Part shown: piece by piece, positions 1-5,721 of the stretch | How positions within the stretch are numbered: the stretch's first letter is position 1 | How the letters are laid out: each line of letters begins with the position of its first letter | Source: Syntrophaceae bacterium | GTDB lineage: Bacteria; Desulfobacterota; DTXE01 | Reading direction: 5' to 3' | DNA length: 6,823 bases | NCBI GenBank assembly: GCA_012962595.1 | Contig: DTXE01000370.1 | Location: 1-6,823 of the forward strand | The notes under the pieces: model-generated | What the model was told of the DNA's origin: nothing | The model's database searches: none | What the model saw: only the letters and a program-made list of their open reading frames with translations | Position numbers and translations under genes: made by a program

Positions 1-2
1 CA

Positions 3-160
3 ATGGATATCTGGTTTGGTAATCCAACCGATGAATATATTTATGAAGAAGCTGGGAATGACATAATCTTGAAAAAGATAAAGATGGCAAGGTAATAGGT
101 GTAGAAAAACTATATGTAACAAAAACCCTTGGTATAGAACAACCTTTACCTGTAGAGATT
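3..160 (+). pseudogene. DUF2283-like small protein, frameshifted and fused to foreign sequence
   Basis: Reading from the ATG at 3 gives a short peptide starting MDIWFGNPTDEYIYEEAG, which runs into a TAA at 93-95. If one A is added to the A-run at 72-76, the frame continues as KKDKDGKVIGVEKLYVTK and then LGIEQPLPVEI. The pattern of acidic N-terminal half, a GNDIIL strand and a DKDGKVIGVE turn resembles DUF2283 proteins, small single-domain proteins of unknown function often found near toxin-antitoxin genes. Recognition is from memory of the family pattern. After about 160 the reading continues to a TAA at 233-235, but that part is antisense to an antitoxin-like gene and is probably not native. 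The left window edge hides whether the ATG at 3 is the true start. The frameshift could be a real mutation or a homopolymer sequencing error. Confidence 0.45.
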
Positions 161-233
161 TTTTCTTGCTTTGAAATCTTTTCAATTTTTTCGAATAAAT
201 CAGGGTCTATGGTAACGCTCAATCTTTCCTCAT
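151..233 (-). pseudogene. N-terminal fragment of a ribbon-helix-helix (CopG/Arc-type) antitoxin-like protein
   Basis: On the minus strand an AGGAGG (243-238) precedes an ATG at 233-231, but that frame stops after four codons (ATG AGG AAA GAT TGA). Adding one A to the AAA run would give MRKRLSVTIDPDLFEKIEKI followed by SKQEKIS. This is the beta strand plus first helix of a ribbon-helix-helix DNA-binding protein. A TTG at 222-220, preceded by GAGG, could instead start an intact reading of the same residues. The usual second helix is missing: after EKIS the frame enters sequence antisense to the DUF2283-like fragment and stays open to the window edge. The piece is therefore the 5' end of an autoregulatory antitoxin-type gene, cut at about 155-160. 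Family assignment is by pattern; the partner toxin is not visible. Confidence 0.5.
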
Positions 234-262
234 AAATCCTCCTAAATTTAATAGGATTTAAA

Positions 263-290
263 ATATTACAATTTATAATACATTTGACAA
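263..290 (-). promoter_or_regulatory. Sigma-70-like promoter for the antitoxin-like fragment
   Basis: On the minus strand there is TTGTCA (290-285), a 16-nt spacer, and TAATAT (268-263). AGGAGG (243-238) and the ATG at 233-231 follow. The order promoter, leader of about 15-20 nt, Shine-Dalgarno, start codon is coherent and suggests the antitoxin-like gene was once expressed from here. It is a sequence match only. Confidence 0.45.
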
Positions 291-305
291 CTTAATCTCA
301 TTGCC

Positions 306-352
306 TAAGGCTCACGTACTAAGGACTGTGGGTGGATCTAACCCAAGCCTTA
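306..352. repeat. Nested inverted repeat (possible structured RNA or mobile-element end)
   Basis: An outer arm TAAGGCT (306-312) pairs with AGCCTTA (346-352). Inside it, TGGGT (329-333) pairs with ACCCA (341-345) around a 7-nt loop, directly stacked on the outer arm on its right side. The left side carries a 16-nt bulge (313-328). The surrounding 236-471 stretch has no convincing gene. The fold is too short for a tRNA, and I recognise no riboswitch or known element. It could be a remnant of an insertion-sequence end or a small structured RNA, or chance pairing. Confidence 0.3.
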
Positions 353-414
353 TCGGGGGCATCAGTAATTAACGAAAGACCAAGGAGATATAGATTATTG
401 TTTAGACATCTACA

Positions 415-428
415 TTTTCAATTGAAAA
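415..428. promoter_or_regulatory. 14-bp perfect palindrome, possible operator
   Basis: TTTTCAATTGAAAA reads identically on both strands. It ends 24 bp upstream of the TTGACA at 453, a position where an activator or repressor dimer could act on the polysaccharide operon. It is AT-rich, so chance is a real alternative, and no second copy is seen at the other promoter candidate. Confidence 0.3.
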
Positions 429-452
429 ATTTGAAGAAATCGATACTTGCTG

Positions 453-481
453 TTGACATTAGGTATTTATAGTGATAAAAG
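453..481 (+). promoter_or_regulatory. Candidate promoter for the polysaccharide operon
   Basis: A perfect TTGACA (453-458) is followed, after 17 nt, by TAAAAG (476-481) with an upstream TG at 473-474 like an extended -10. The -10 matches only four of six consensus positions. If real, transcription would begin near 488. That would rule out the GTG at 472 as the start of the glycosyltransferase and favour the ATG at 502 or 511. Confidence 0.4.
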
Positions 482-1764
482 CAGTGAAATTTAAAGACCG
501 AATGCCAGAAATGGATAAGATTAAGATTGTCAGGGTATTTTCTAGGTTGAATGTTGGGGGGCCCGCAATCCATACCATCTTGTTAACGGCCGGTTTAAAC
601 GATGGTCGATTCAAATCCATTTTGGTTAAAGGGTCTGAAGAGCCCTATGAAGGTAATATGCTATATCTGGCCAAGGAGAAGGGTGTGAAACCCATAGTTA
701 TCCCTGAGATGAGGCGGAGTGTGTCATGGCTAGGTGATGTTAAGGCCTTTTTCAAGATTTACTCCTTAATTAAAGAAAAAAGGCCTCATATAGTTCACAC
801 CCATACGGCTATGGCAGGAGCGCTTGGACGAATGGCAGGATTTCTTTACAATATGGACATTGCCTTCAATTCAAATGGCTCAGGAAGTAAGGTCAAAATA
901 GTTCACACCTTCCACGGACATGTCTTACGAGGCTATTTCAATCCTTTAAAAAGTAAGCTATTGGTTTTGATTGAAAGGTTTTTAGCCACATTTACAGACA
1001 AAATTATCACGGTCAGTGAGAAGCAAAGAGAAGAGATATTGGGGTTTGGTATTGGGAATGACAATAAGGTGGTTACCATCCCATTAGGTTTGGAGCTAGA
1101 GAGGTTTTTAAATAATGGGCTCAAGGGAGAATTAAGGAAAGAATTAAATATCCCCTGGGAAACGAAATTGGTAGGGACCATTGCTAGATTGGAGCCTATC
1201 AAGAATCATAAGATGTTTATCGACGCCGCCGCTGAATTAAAGGTTAAAAGTGAGAGGTTAAAGGTTAAATTTTTGATTGTGGGTGACGGAATATTAAGAA
1301 AAGACTTAGAAAATTATGTCAAAAGCAAGAAATTAGAAAGAGATATAATCTTTCTAGGATTCCGAAGGGATTTAGAGAGAATCTATGCAGATCTGGATAT
1401 AGTGGCTTTGACCTCTTTAAACGAAGGTTCTCCCGTAGCATTAATTGAAGCTATGGCATCTGGGAAAGCTATAGTGGCAACTGATGTTGGAGGATTGAGG
1501 GATTTGTTTAGCTCAAAGCTCAAAGCCCAAAGCTCAAAGCCTGGGTTAACATATTATGATCAGGGGATTTTGGTAAAACCAGGTGATGCAGTGAGCTTTT
1601 CATATGCCCTGAGAGAACTGTTAGGAAATGATGGATTGAGGAAGAAGATGGGAGAAATGGGAAGAGAGGTTGTTTATCCTAAATATGATATTTCTCAGTT
1701 GACAAGAAACATGAAAGAATTGTATGAAGGAATGCTTAGCAATAGAGGAGCTTGTAGGTTGTAG
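472..1764 (+). CDS. Family 4 glycosyltransferase (GT-B fold), polysaccharide biosynthesis
   Basis: Predicted cytoplasmic or membrane-associated retaining glycosyltransferase that adds a sugar from a nucleotide-sugar donor to a lipid-linked glycan. The N-terminal GT4 domain shows RVFSRLNVGGPAIHT, VHTHTAMAGALGRMAG and HTFHGH. The C-terminal donor domain shows VGTIARLEPIKNH, FLIVGDG, LGFRRDLE and the E-x7-E motif (E318 and E326, counted from the GTG at 472) within NEGSPVALIEAMASG. The longest reading, 430 aa from GTG 472, is somewhat long for the family. ATG 511 (MDKIKIVRVFSRLNVGG) is the more family-like start, and no start has a strong ribosome site. Two 35-nt period-7 tracts lie inside (1234-1268 and 1510-1544), and the C-terminal tail with its stop also looks repeat-derived. 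First gene of the apparent operon. Donor, acceptor and linkage cannot be read from the sequence. Confidence 0.93.
   Translation: MIKAVKFKDRMPEMDKIKIVRVFSRLNVGGPAIHTILLTAGLNDGRFKSILVKGSEEPYEGNMLYLAKEKGVKPIVIPEMRRSVSWLGDVKAFFKIYSLIKEKRPHIVHTHTAMAGALGRMAGFLYNMDIAFNSNGSGSKVKIVHTFHGHVLRGYFNPLKSKLLVLIERFLATFTDKIITVSEKQREEILGFGIGNDNKVVTIPLGLELERFLNNGLKGELRKELNIPWETKLVGTIARLEPIKNHKMFIDAAAELKVKSERLKVKFLIVGDGILRKDLENYVKSKKLERDIIFLGFRRDLERIYADLDIVALTSLNEGSPVALIEAMASGKAIVATDVGGLRDLFSSKLKAQSSKPGLTYYDQGILVKPGDAVSFSYALRELLGNDGLRKKMGEMGREVVYPKYDISQLTRNMKELYEGMLSNRGACRL
1234..1268 (+). repeat. Heptanucleotide tandem tract inside the GT4 gene (tract 1)
   Basis: Read in sevens: GAATTAA, AGGTTAA, AAGTGAG, AGGTTAA, AGGTTAA. 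It encodes E255-LKVKSERLKVK in the loop before the FLIVGDG strand, making that loop slightly longer than is usual in GT4 enzymes. Because 7 is not a multiple of 3, only certain copy numbers keep the gene in frame. Confidence 0.75.
1510..1544 (+). repeat. Heptanucleotide tandem tract inside the GT4 gene (tract 2)
   Basis: Read in sevens: AGCTCAA, AGCTCAA, AGCCCAA, AGCTCAA, AGCCTGG. It encodes S347-SKLKAQSSKPG, an apparent extra segment between the VGGLRDLF and GILVKPGD blocks, which are normally separated by a few residues only. The tract is 35 nt, the same length as tract 1, and follows the same AG-first purine-rich pattern. Confidence 0.85.
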
Positions 1765-1857
1765 ATAGACACGCTTGAGTAATGGAAGTGAAGCGATACA
1801 TCAAAGCCTATATGAGGCGTCTCAAAATATATATGGGAGTTTTATTGGGGGAATATA

Positions 1858-2868
1858 ATGAAGGTTCTCATAACAGGCGGAGCAGGTTTTATTGGCTCTC
1901 ATCTGGCTGAAGCTTACCTGGAACAAGGAGATAGCGTTTGCATCATTGATAATCTATCTACAGGAAGCATGGAAAATATCGAGCATCTCAAAAAAAGGCC
2001 TGGGTTTAAGTATATTATCGACACCATCATGAATGAGTCTCTCATGAATAAGCTGGTCGATGCCGCAGATGTCATTTTCCATCTTGCTGCAGCAGTGGGT
2101 GTGAGACTTATAGTGGAGAAGCCGGTAAAAACTATTGAAACAAATATTAGGGGGACCGAGCTGATTCTAAAGCTGGCCAGCAAGGCCAGGAAAACCGTGA
2201 TGATTTCTTCCACATCAGAGGTTTATGGTAAGCATAATGGACACAGGTTTTCTGAAAATGATGACCTTGTCCTTGGTCCAACCTTTAAGGCAAGATGGAG
2301 CTATGCCGCATCCAAGATCGTTGATGAATCCCTTGCCTTAGCTTACTGGAAAGAGACAAGGCTGCCTGTGATAATCATCCGGCTTTTTAATACAGTAGGG
2401 CCACGCCAGACAGGACGGTATGGTATGGTGATTCCCCGTTTTATTCACCAGGCCCTTACAGGTGAACCTATTACCGTCTATGGAGATGGAAAGCAGACAC
2501 GGACATTTACCCACGTTAAAGATGCCATCTGGGCTATGATGAGACTTGTGGAGCGCCAAGAAGCGGTGGGTGAGATCTTCAATATAGGAGGAGATGGTGA
2601 GATTTCTATAGAAACTTTGGCCCAACTAATCAAGGAAGTCCTCAATAGTCCCTCAGAGATTGTACATATCCCTTATGAGCAGGCCTACGAACATGGTTTT
2701 GAAGATATGATGAGACGGTCTCCAGATATCACCAAAATTCAGAACCTTATTGGTTACAATCCTAGATTTACGCTGCACGATATCATCACCGATGTAGCAG
2801 AATACCAAAGACATAGGGTCTTGTTAGATTATTCCTCCTTGTCTAGGCATGAAGCCCTTCAGATATGA
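1858..2868 (+). CDS. NAD-dependent epimerase/dehydratase (extended SDR) acting on a nucleotide sugar
   Basis: 336-residue extended short-chain dehydrogenase. The N-terminal Rossmann motif GGAGFIG (G7-x2-G10-x2-G13) binds NAD(P), and D31 at the end of strand 2 favours NAD. The catalytic site is visible as SSTSEVYG and Y149-x3-K153 in SYAASK. The block RLFNTVGPRQTGRYGMVIPR followed by GEPITVYGDGKQTRTFTHVKD is the nucleotide-sugar binding part of the GalE, RmlB and UDP-glucuronate decarboxylase group. The SSTSEVYG and RLFNTVGPR spelling leans towards the decarboxylase/dehydratase branch, but the reaction (epimerisation, dehydration or decarboxylation) is not settled. Start ATG 1858 follows a G-rich site (GGGGGAA, about 1847-1853) and opens directly with the canonical MKVLITGG. 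Its stop overlaps the next start as ATGA, so it is probably translationally coupled to the sugar transferase. Probable role: supplying a sugar precursor for the glycan. Confidence 0.93.
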   Translation: MKVLITGGAGFIGSHLAEAYLEQGDSVCIIDNLSTGSMENIEHLKKRPGFKYIIDTIMNESLMNKLVDAADVIFHLAAAVGVRLIVEKPVKTIETNIRGTELILKLASKARKTVMISSTSEVYGKHNGHRFSENDDLVLGPTFKARWSYAASKIVDESLALAYWKETRLPVIIIRLFNTVGPRQTGRYGMVIPRFIHQALTGEPITVYGDGKQTRTFTHVKDAIWAMMRLVERQEAVGEIFNIGGDGEISIETLAQLIKEVLNSPSEIVHIPYEQAYEHGFEDMMRRSPDITKIQNLIGYNPRFTLHDIITDVAEYQRHRVLLDYSSLSRHEALQI

Positions 2869-3536
2869 AAGCACTTAATTCTGTCTATTCTCCGGTTGAT
2901 AAATTTCAGGCCGAAATTTTTCGAGAGTACCCTCTAAAGAGGGCCTTGGATTTTCTTCTTACTACCGTAGCCCTGGTTGTTACCTTACCCCTTTGGCTTA
3001 TTTTCCTTATTGCTGTGAAGGCAGAAGATGGAGGCCCCATATTTTATAGACAGGAGAGATGGGGGAAGGATAAAAAGCCTATAAGGGTGTATAAATTTAG
3101 AACCATGGTGGTAAATGCAGATAAAGAGTATGGTTCTCTTCAGGCCGCAGAGAATGACCCAAGAATCACACGGATTGGAAAATTCCTCAGGGCTACCAGC
3201 CTGGATGAAATGCCCCAGCTCCTTAACATCTGGAAGGGTGAGATGAGTTGGGTGGGCCCCAGGGCCTTACCCATTAATGAGATCCAAATTAACGAGAAGG
3301 ACGGAGACCTTCCGGATGAGGCCATACCCGGTTTTGATTTGCGGATGAAGGTAAGACCAGGGCTTACAGGTATTGCCCAGGTTTATGCCCCTAGGGATGT
3401 ACCCCGCAGACATAAATTTAAATATGACCTTATCTACATAAGAAACCAGAGCTTCTGGCTTGACTTAAAACTTATCTTGGCATCACTCTGGATAACCCTA
3501 TGCGGTAAGTGGGAGTCAAGGAACAAGAAGCGCTAA
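2865..3536 (+). CDS. Polyprenyl-phosphate sugar-1-phosphate transferase (bacterial sugar transferase, monotopic)
   Basis: Membrane-associated initiating phosphoglycosyl transferase (WcaJ/WbaP/PglC superfamily). It transfers a sugar-1-phosphate from a UDP-sugar to undecaprenyl phosphate on the cytoplasmic face. A single hydrophobic segment at residues 30-51, with a proline at 42, matches the re-entrant helix of monotopic members. The catalytic core follows: PIFYRQERWG, YKFRTM, then R-x-TSLDEMPQLLNI containing the D114-E115 catalytic dyad, WVGPRALP, and the C-terminal VRPGLTGIAQV and YDLIYI blocks. At 223 residues it contains the short catalytic domain only, without the extra N-terminal membrane helices of WcaJ. 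The start ATG overlaps the upstream stop by 4 bases, implying coupled translation. Sugar specificity is not readable. Confidence 0.95.
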   Translation: MKALNSVYSPVDKFQAEIFREYPLKRALDFLLTTVALVVTLPLWLIFLIAVKAEDGGPIFYRQERWGKDKKPIRVYKFRTMVVNADKEYGSLQAAENDPRITRIGKFLRATSLDEMPQLLNIWKGEMSWVGPRALPINEIQINEKDGDLPDEAIPGFDLRMKVRPGLTGIAQVYAPRDVPRRHKFKYDLIYIRNQSFWLDLKLILASLWITLCGKWESRNKKR

Positions 3537-3563
3537 TTTCTCCCTTTTCCTTCCCACCGGTAT

Positions 3564-3591
3564 AGGCAATTCCCTTGCCTTCTTGGTTTTT
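3564..3591 (+). terminator. Weak terminator-like hairpin after the sugar transferase
   Basis: AGGCAA (3564-3569) and TTGCCT (3575-3580) form a 6-bp stem with a 5-nt loop. TCTTGG and then a T5 run (3587-3591) follow. The stem is short and the T-run is displaced by six bases, so termination would be inefficient at best. The rest of the 3537-3699 gap holds an imperfect period-7 stretch (3593-3613) and the ribosome site of the next gene, and no clear promoter. Confidence 0.25.
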
Positions 3592-3699
3592 AAATGATAA
3601 ATCAAAAATGCTTTGTACTTCATTACCTGGTAGGTATTTTGACCCTTAAGTATGCGTTTCTCAATGTTGTCTATTATTCCCTTTGAAAGGAGGATTTTT

Positions 3700-4389
3700 A
3701 TGGATGAAGAAAGGATGTTCAACTGGACGTTAGAGCAAAAGGAACTAGAAAGTAAAAGATTGATAGGAGAGGCTGTGGAGAGATATGGGAATAAAATTGC
3801 CACGGCCACATCCTTTGGAAAGGATTCTACGGTAGTCCTTCACTTAATAAAAGAGGTCTTTGGTGGAAAGATACCAATCCCAGTACTTAATATTGATACC
3901 TCGGTTGAATTCAAGGAAATTTACGCCTTTAGAGACAGAATGGCCAGAGAGTGGGATTTAGATTTAAAGATAGTAAGAAATGATGAGGCATTGAAGACCA
4001 TAAACATAGCTGAGGACAAGGAGCAATGCTGCCAGGCCTTAAAGACAGATGCACTTAACATGGCCATAAGACAAAATGGGTGGAATGCCCTTATAACAGC
4101 CATTAGGTGGGATGAGCAGGAAGCGAGGATCAATGAGACCTACTTTTCACAAAGAGAAAACCCATCCTATACTAGAATAAACCCCATTCTGCATTTTCGG
4201 GAGGTTGACATATGGGAATATATTAAAAAATACCATGTCCCTTATTGTGAGCTCTATAAGAGAGGCTATAGGAGCCTAGGCTGTGAGCCCTGCACCAGGA
4301 TCTCTGGCCTTGAAGGACCAGAAAGAGGTGGCAGATCCCAGGACAAAGAGGAGATAATGAGGAGACTGAGAGATTTGGGGTATTTCTAA
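3700..4389 (+). CDS. PAPS reductase/CysH-like ATP-pyrophosphatase family protein with CC...CxxC cysteines
   Basis: 229-residue adenine-nucleotide alpha-hydrolase of the PAPS/APS reductase and CysD superfamily (COG0175 type). The nucleotide loop is S38-FGKDS-43. VLNIDTS, the R136-WDE-139 block and the INPILHFREVDIWEYI block are shared across the superfamily. C110-C111 and C195-EPC-198 match the CC...CxxC pattern that holds the [4Fe-4S] cluster in assimilatory APS reductases. No cysteine occurs after C198, so the ECGxH redox motif at the C-terminus of true APS/PAPS reductases is absent, and plain sulfonucleotide reduction is doubtful. Start: ATG 3700 is chosen over an in-frame ATG at 3652 because AAGGAGG (3687-3693) sits 6 nt upstream of it. 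The stop overlaps the next ATG (TAATG). Possible roles are APS formation or a sulfur-transfer step for the glycan; neither is shown. Confidence 0.85.
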   Translation: MDEERMFNWTLEQKELESKRLIGEAVERYGNKIATATSFGKDSTVVLHLIKEVFGGKIPIPVLNIDTSVEFKEIYAFRDRMAREWDLDLKIVRNDEALKTINIAEDKEQCCQALKTDALNMAIRQNGWNALITAIRWDEQEARINETYFSQRENPSYTRINPILHFREVDIWEYIKKYHVPYCELYKRGYRSLGCEPCTRISGLEGPERGGRSQDKEEIMRRLRDLGYF

Positions 4390-5687
4390 TGGGACTTTTT
4401 CATAGATTCAGAAAGGCCATATCCCGAGTAGTTATCATGGGACTTGATGGCACACCCTATTCGCTACTCCAAGATTTGATCAAAAAAGGGGAAATGCCAA
4501 ATCTGACAGGTATTATTTCTCAAGGCTACTTTGGCCCCATGAAGGTTAGTCTTCCGGAGGTATCCTCTGTTTCCTGGTCATCGTTTATGACTGGTACCAA
4601 TTCTGGAGAACATGGCATCTATGGGTTTATGGATGTAAGACCGGGTACTTATGAGCTTTATTTTCCCAATTTTAGGGATCTAAAGGTCCCCACATTATTT
4701 GATGAATTAGGAGGCCAGAATAAAAAGTCCATTGTCATTAACCTTCCTTCCACCTATCCAGCCAGGGAGATACCGGGAATCCTCATTTCTGGATTTGTGG
4801 CCATTGATCTAAAAAAGGCGGTTTATCCACCCTCCCTTTTGCCTAGATTAGAGGAATTAGACTATCGGATTGATGTAGATGTTTCCAAGGCCAGGGATGA
4901 TCCCGATTTCCTTATCAAGGATTTGCACTCCACTTTGGAGGCAAGGGAAAGGATAGCCCACGATCTCTGGAAGGACTATGACTGGGACCTCTTCATGTTG
5001 GTTATAACCGGGACTGATCGCCTCCACCATTTCCTTTTTGATGCCTATGAGGATGAAAATCACCCCTATCATCAGGCCTTCCTGGAATATTATCAAAAGG
5101 TGGATAAGGTAATCGCCCATTTTCACCATCTTACTTCAAACCTCAAGTCTCCCATTTCCCACTTCCTCTTACTCTCTGATCATGGTTTTACTAAGATTAA
5201 GAGCGAAGTATATCTGAACCGATGGCTTGTGGAAAATGATTATTTGAGGTTTAAAAAAGAGAAACCTGAGTCATTGGCTGACATTGATAAGGGAAGTAAG
5301 GCATTTGCTTTGGATCCATCCAGGATTTATATAAACCTAAAGAATAAATACCCTCAAGGTGAGGTAACCCAAGGAGATTATCATAGAGTTCGTCAAGAAT
5401 TGAAGGAATCTCTTCTTGATCTAAAATTAGACGGCCAGCCGGTATTGCAGGATATCTTTTTTAAAGAAGATTTATATAGTGGCCCTTATTTGGATATGGG
5501 TCCAGATCTGATACTCCTTCCCTATGCTGGTTTTGATTTAAAGGGCTCAGTCCAGAAGGAGGCCATCTTTGGCCGGAGTAAATTGCAGGGGATGCACACC
5601 TATGATGATGCCTTTTTCTTTAGTGATAGAGGGGCAAGGTGCGAGAGTATTTTTGAAGTCAAAGGGCTTATAAAGCAATTTGTATGA
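4389..5687 (+). CDS. Type I phosphodiesterase / nucleotide pyrophosphatase (alkaline phosphatase superfamily)
   Basis: 432-residue metal-dependent phosphodiesterase/phosphatase-like protein. Visible site residues are D20 in MGLDGTPYS (first metal), a serine-rich nucleophile region at S59-S62 (VSSVSWSSFMTG, where relatives usually have Thr or Ser), D210-x3-H214 in TGTDRLHHF, D264-H265 in LSDHGF and H403 in GMHTYDD. The TNSGEHGIYGF block after the nucleophile is typical of this branch. No signal peptide or membrane segment is apparent, so it is probably cytoplasmic. Its ATG shares one base with the stop of the CysH-like gene, and TTGGGG in the upstream coding sequence can serve as ribosome site, so the two proteins are likely made together. 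A 35-nt period-7 tract at 5130-5164 lengthens the segment just before LLLSDHGF. The substrate is unknown; sulfo- or phospho-ester hydrolysis on a nucleotide or glycan is possible. Confidence 0.9.
   Translation: MGLFHRFRKAISRVVIMGLDGTPYSLLQDLIKKGEMPNLTGIISQGYFGPMKVSLPEVSSVSWSSFMTGTNSGEHGIYGFMDVRPGTYELYFPNFRDLKVPTLFDELGGQNKKSIVINLPSTYPAREIPGILISGFVAIDLKKAVYPPSLLPRLEELDYRIDVDVSKARDDPDFLIKDLHSTLEARERIAHDLWKDYDWDLFMLVITGTDRLHHFLFDAYEDENHPYHQAFLEYYQKVDKVIAHFHHLTSNLKSPISHFLLLSDHGFTKIKSEVYLNRWLVENDYLRFKKEKPESLADIDKGSKAFALDPSRIYINLKNKYPQGEVTQGDYHRVRQELKESLLDLKLDGQPVLQDIFFKEDLYSGPYLDMGPDLILLPYAGFDLKGSVQKEAIFGRSKLQGMHTYDDAFFFSDRGARCESIFEVKGLIKQFV
5130..5164 (-). repeat. Heptanucleotide tandem tract inside the phosphodiesterase gene (tract 3)
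   Basis: On the minus strand, read in sevens: AAGTGGG, AAATGGG, AGACTTG, AGGTTTG, AAGTAAG. Every unit starts with A and ends with G, with purines at positions 2 and 3. It is more degenerate than the tracts in the GT4 gene and in the opposite orientation to the reading frame, but the same length (35 nt). It encodes L248-TSNLKSPISHF immediately before the conserved LLLSDHGF metal-binding block. Confidence 0.55.
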
Positions 5688-5721
5688 ATTGAGCATTTTG
5701 GGGAGTAACCCTTTAAGGCCT

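Noticed and set aside
306..352. tRNA-like reading of the nested repeat (7-bp outer arm, 5-bp arm with 7-nt loop)
   Set aside because: Only 47 nt long, with no D-arm or anticodon arm, no TTC-type T-loop and no CCA.
398..472. A 24-codon TTG-started reading frame with an AAGGAG 10 nt upstream, ending at TAG where the GTG of the glycosyltransferase begins
   Set aside because: The start codon is rare, the peptide matches no family I recognise, and the candidate promoter and palindrome lie inside it. Probably chance.
933..1202. Minus-strand open frames lying opposite the main genes (for example inside the glycosyltransferase and both epimerases)
   Set aside because: They are mirror frames of well-supported genes, with no family-like motifs. 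The only minus-strand protein signals I accept are the antitoxin-like and NudC fragments at the window ends.
1782..1913. Short + strand frame beginning MEVKRYIKAYMRRLKIYMG in the gap before the first epimerase gene
   Set aside because: It has no clear ribosome site, runs out of frame into the epimerase gene and resembles no known protein. The gap itself shows only a 4-bp hairpin.
3652..3699. Upstream in-frame ATG extending the CysH-like protein by 16 residues
   Set aside because: The extension is not family-like, and the strong AAGGAGG lies inside it, ideally spaced for ATG 3700.
5680..5721. TTG start extending the GalE-like protein by 14 residues
   Set aside because: It is a weak start with no Shine-Dalgarno, and the extra residues precede a canonical MKILVTGG beginning at 5722.
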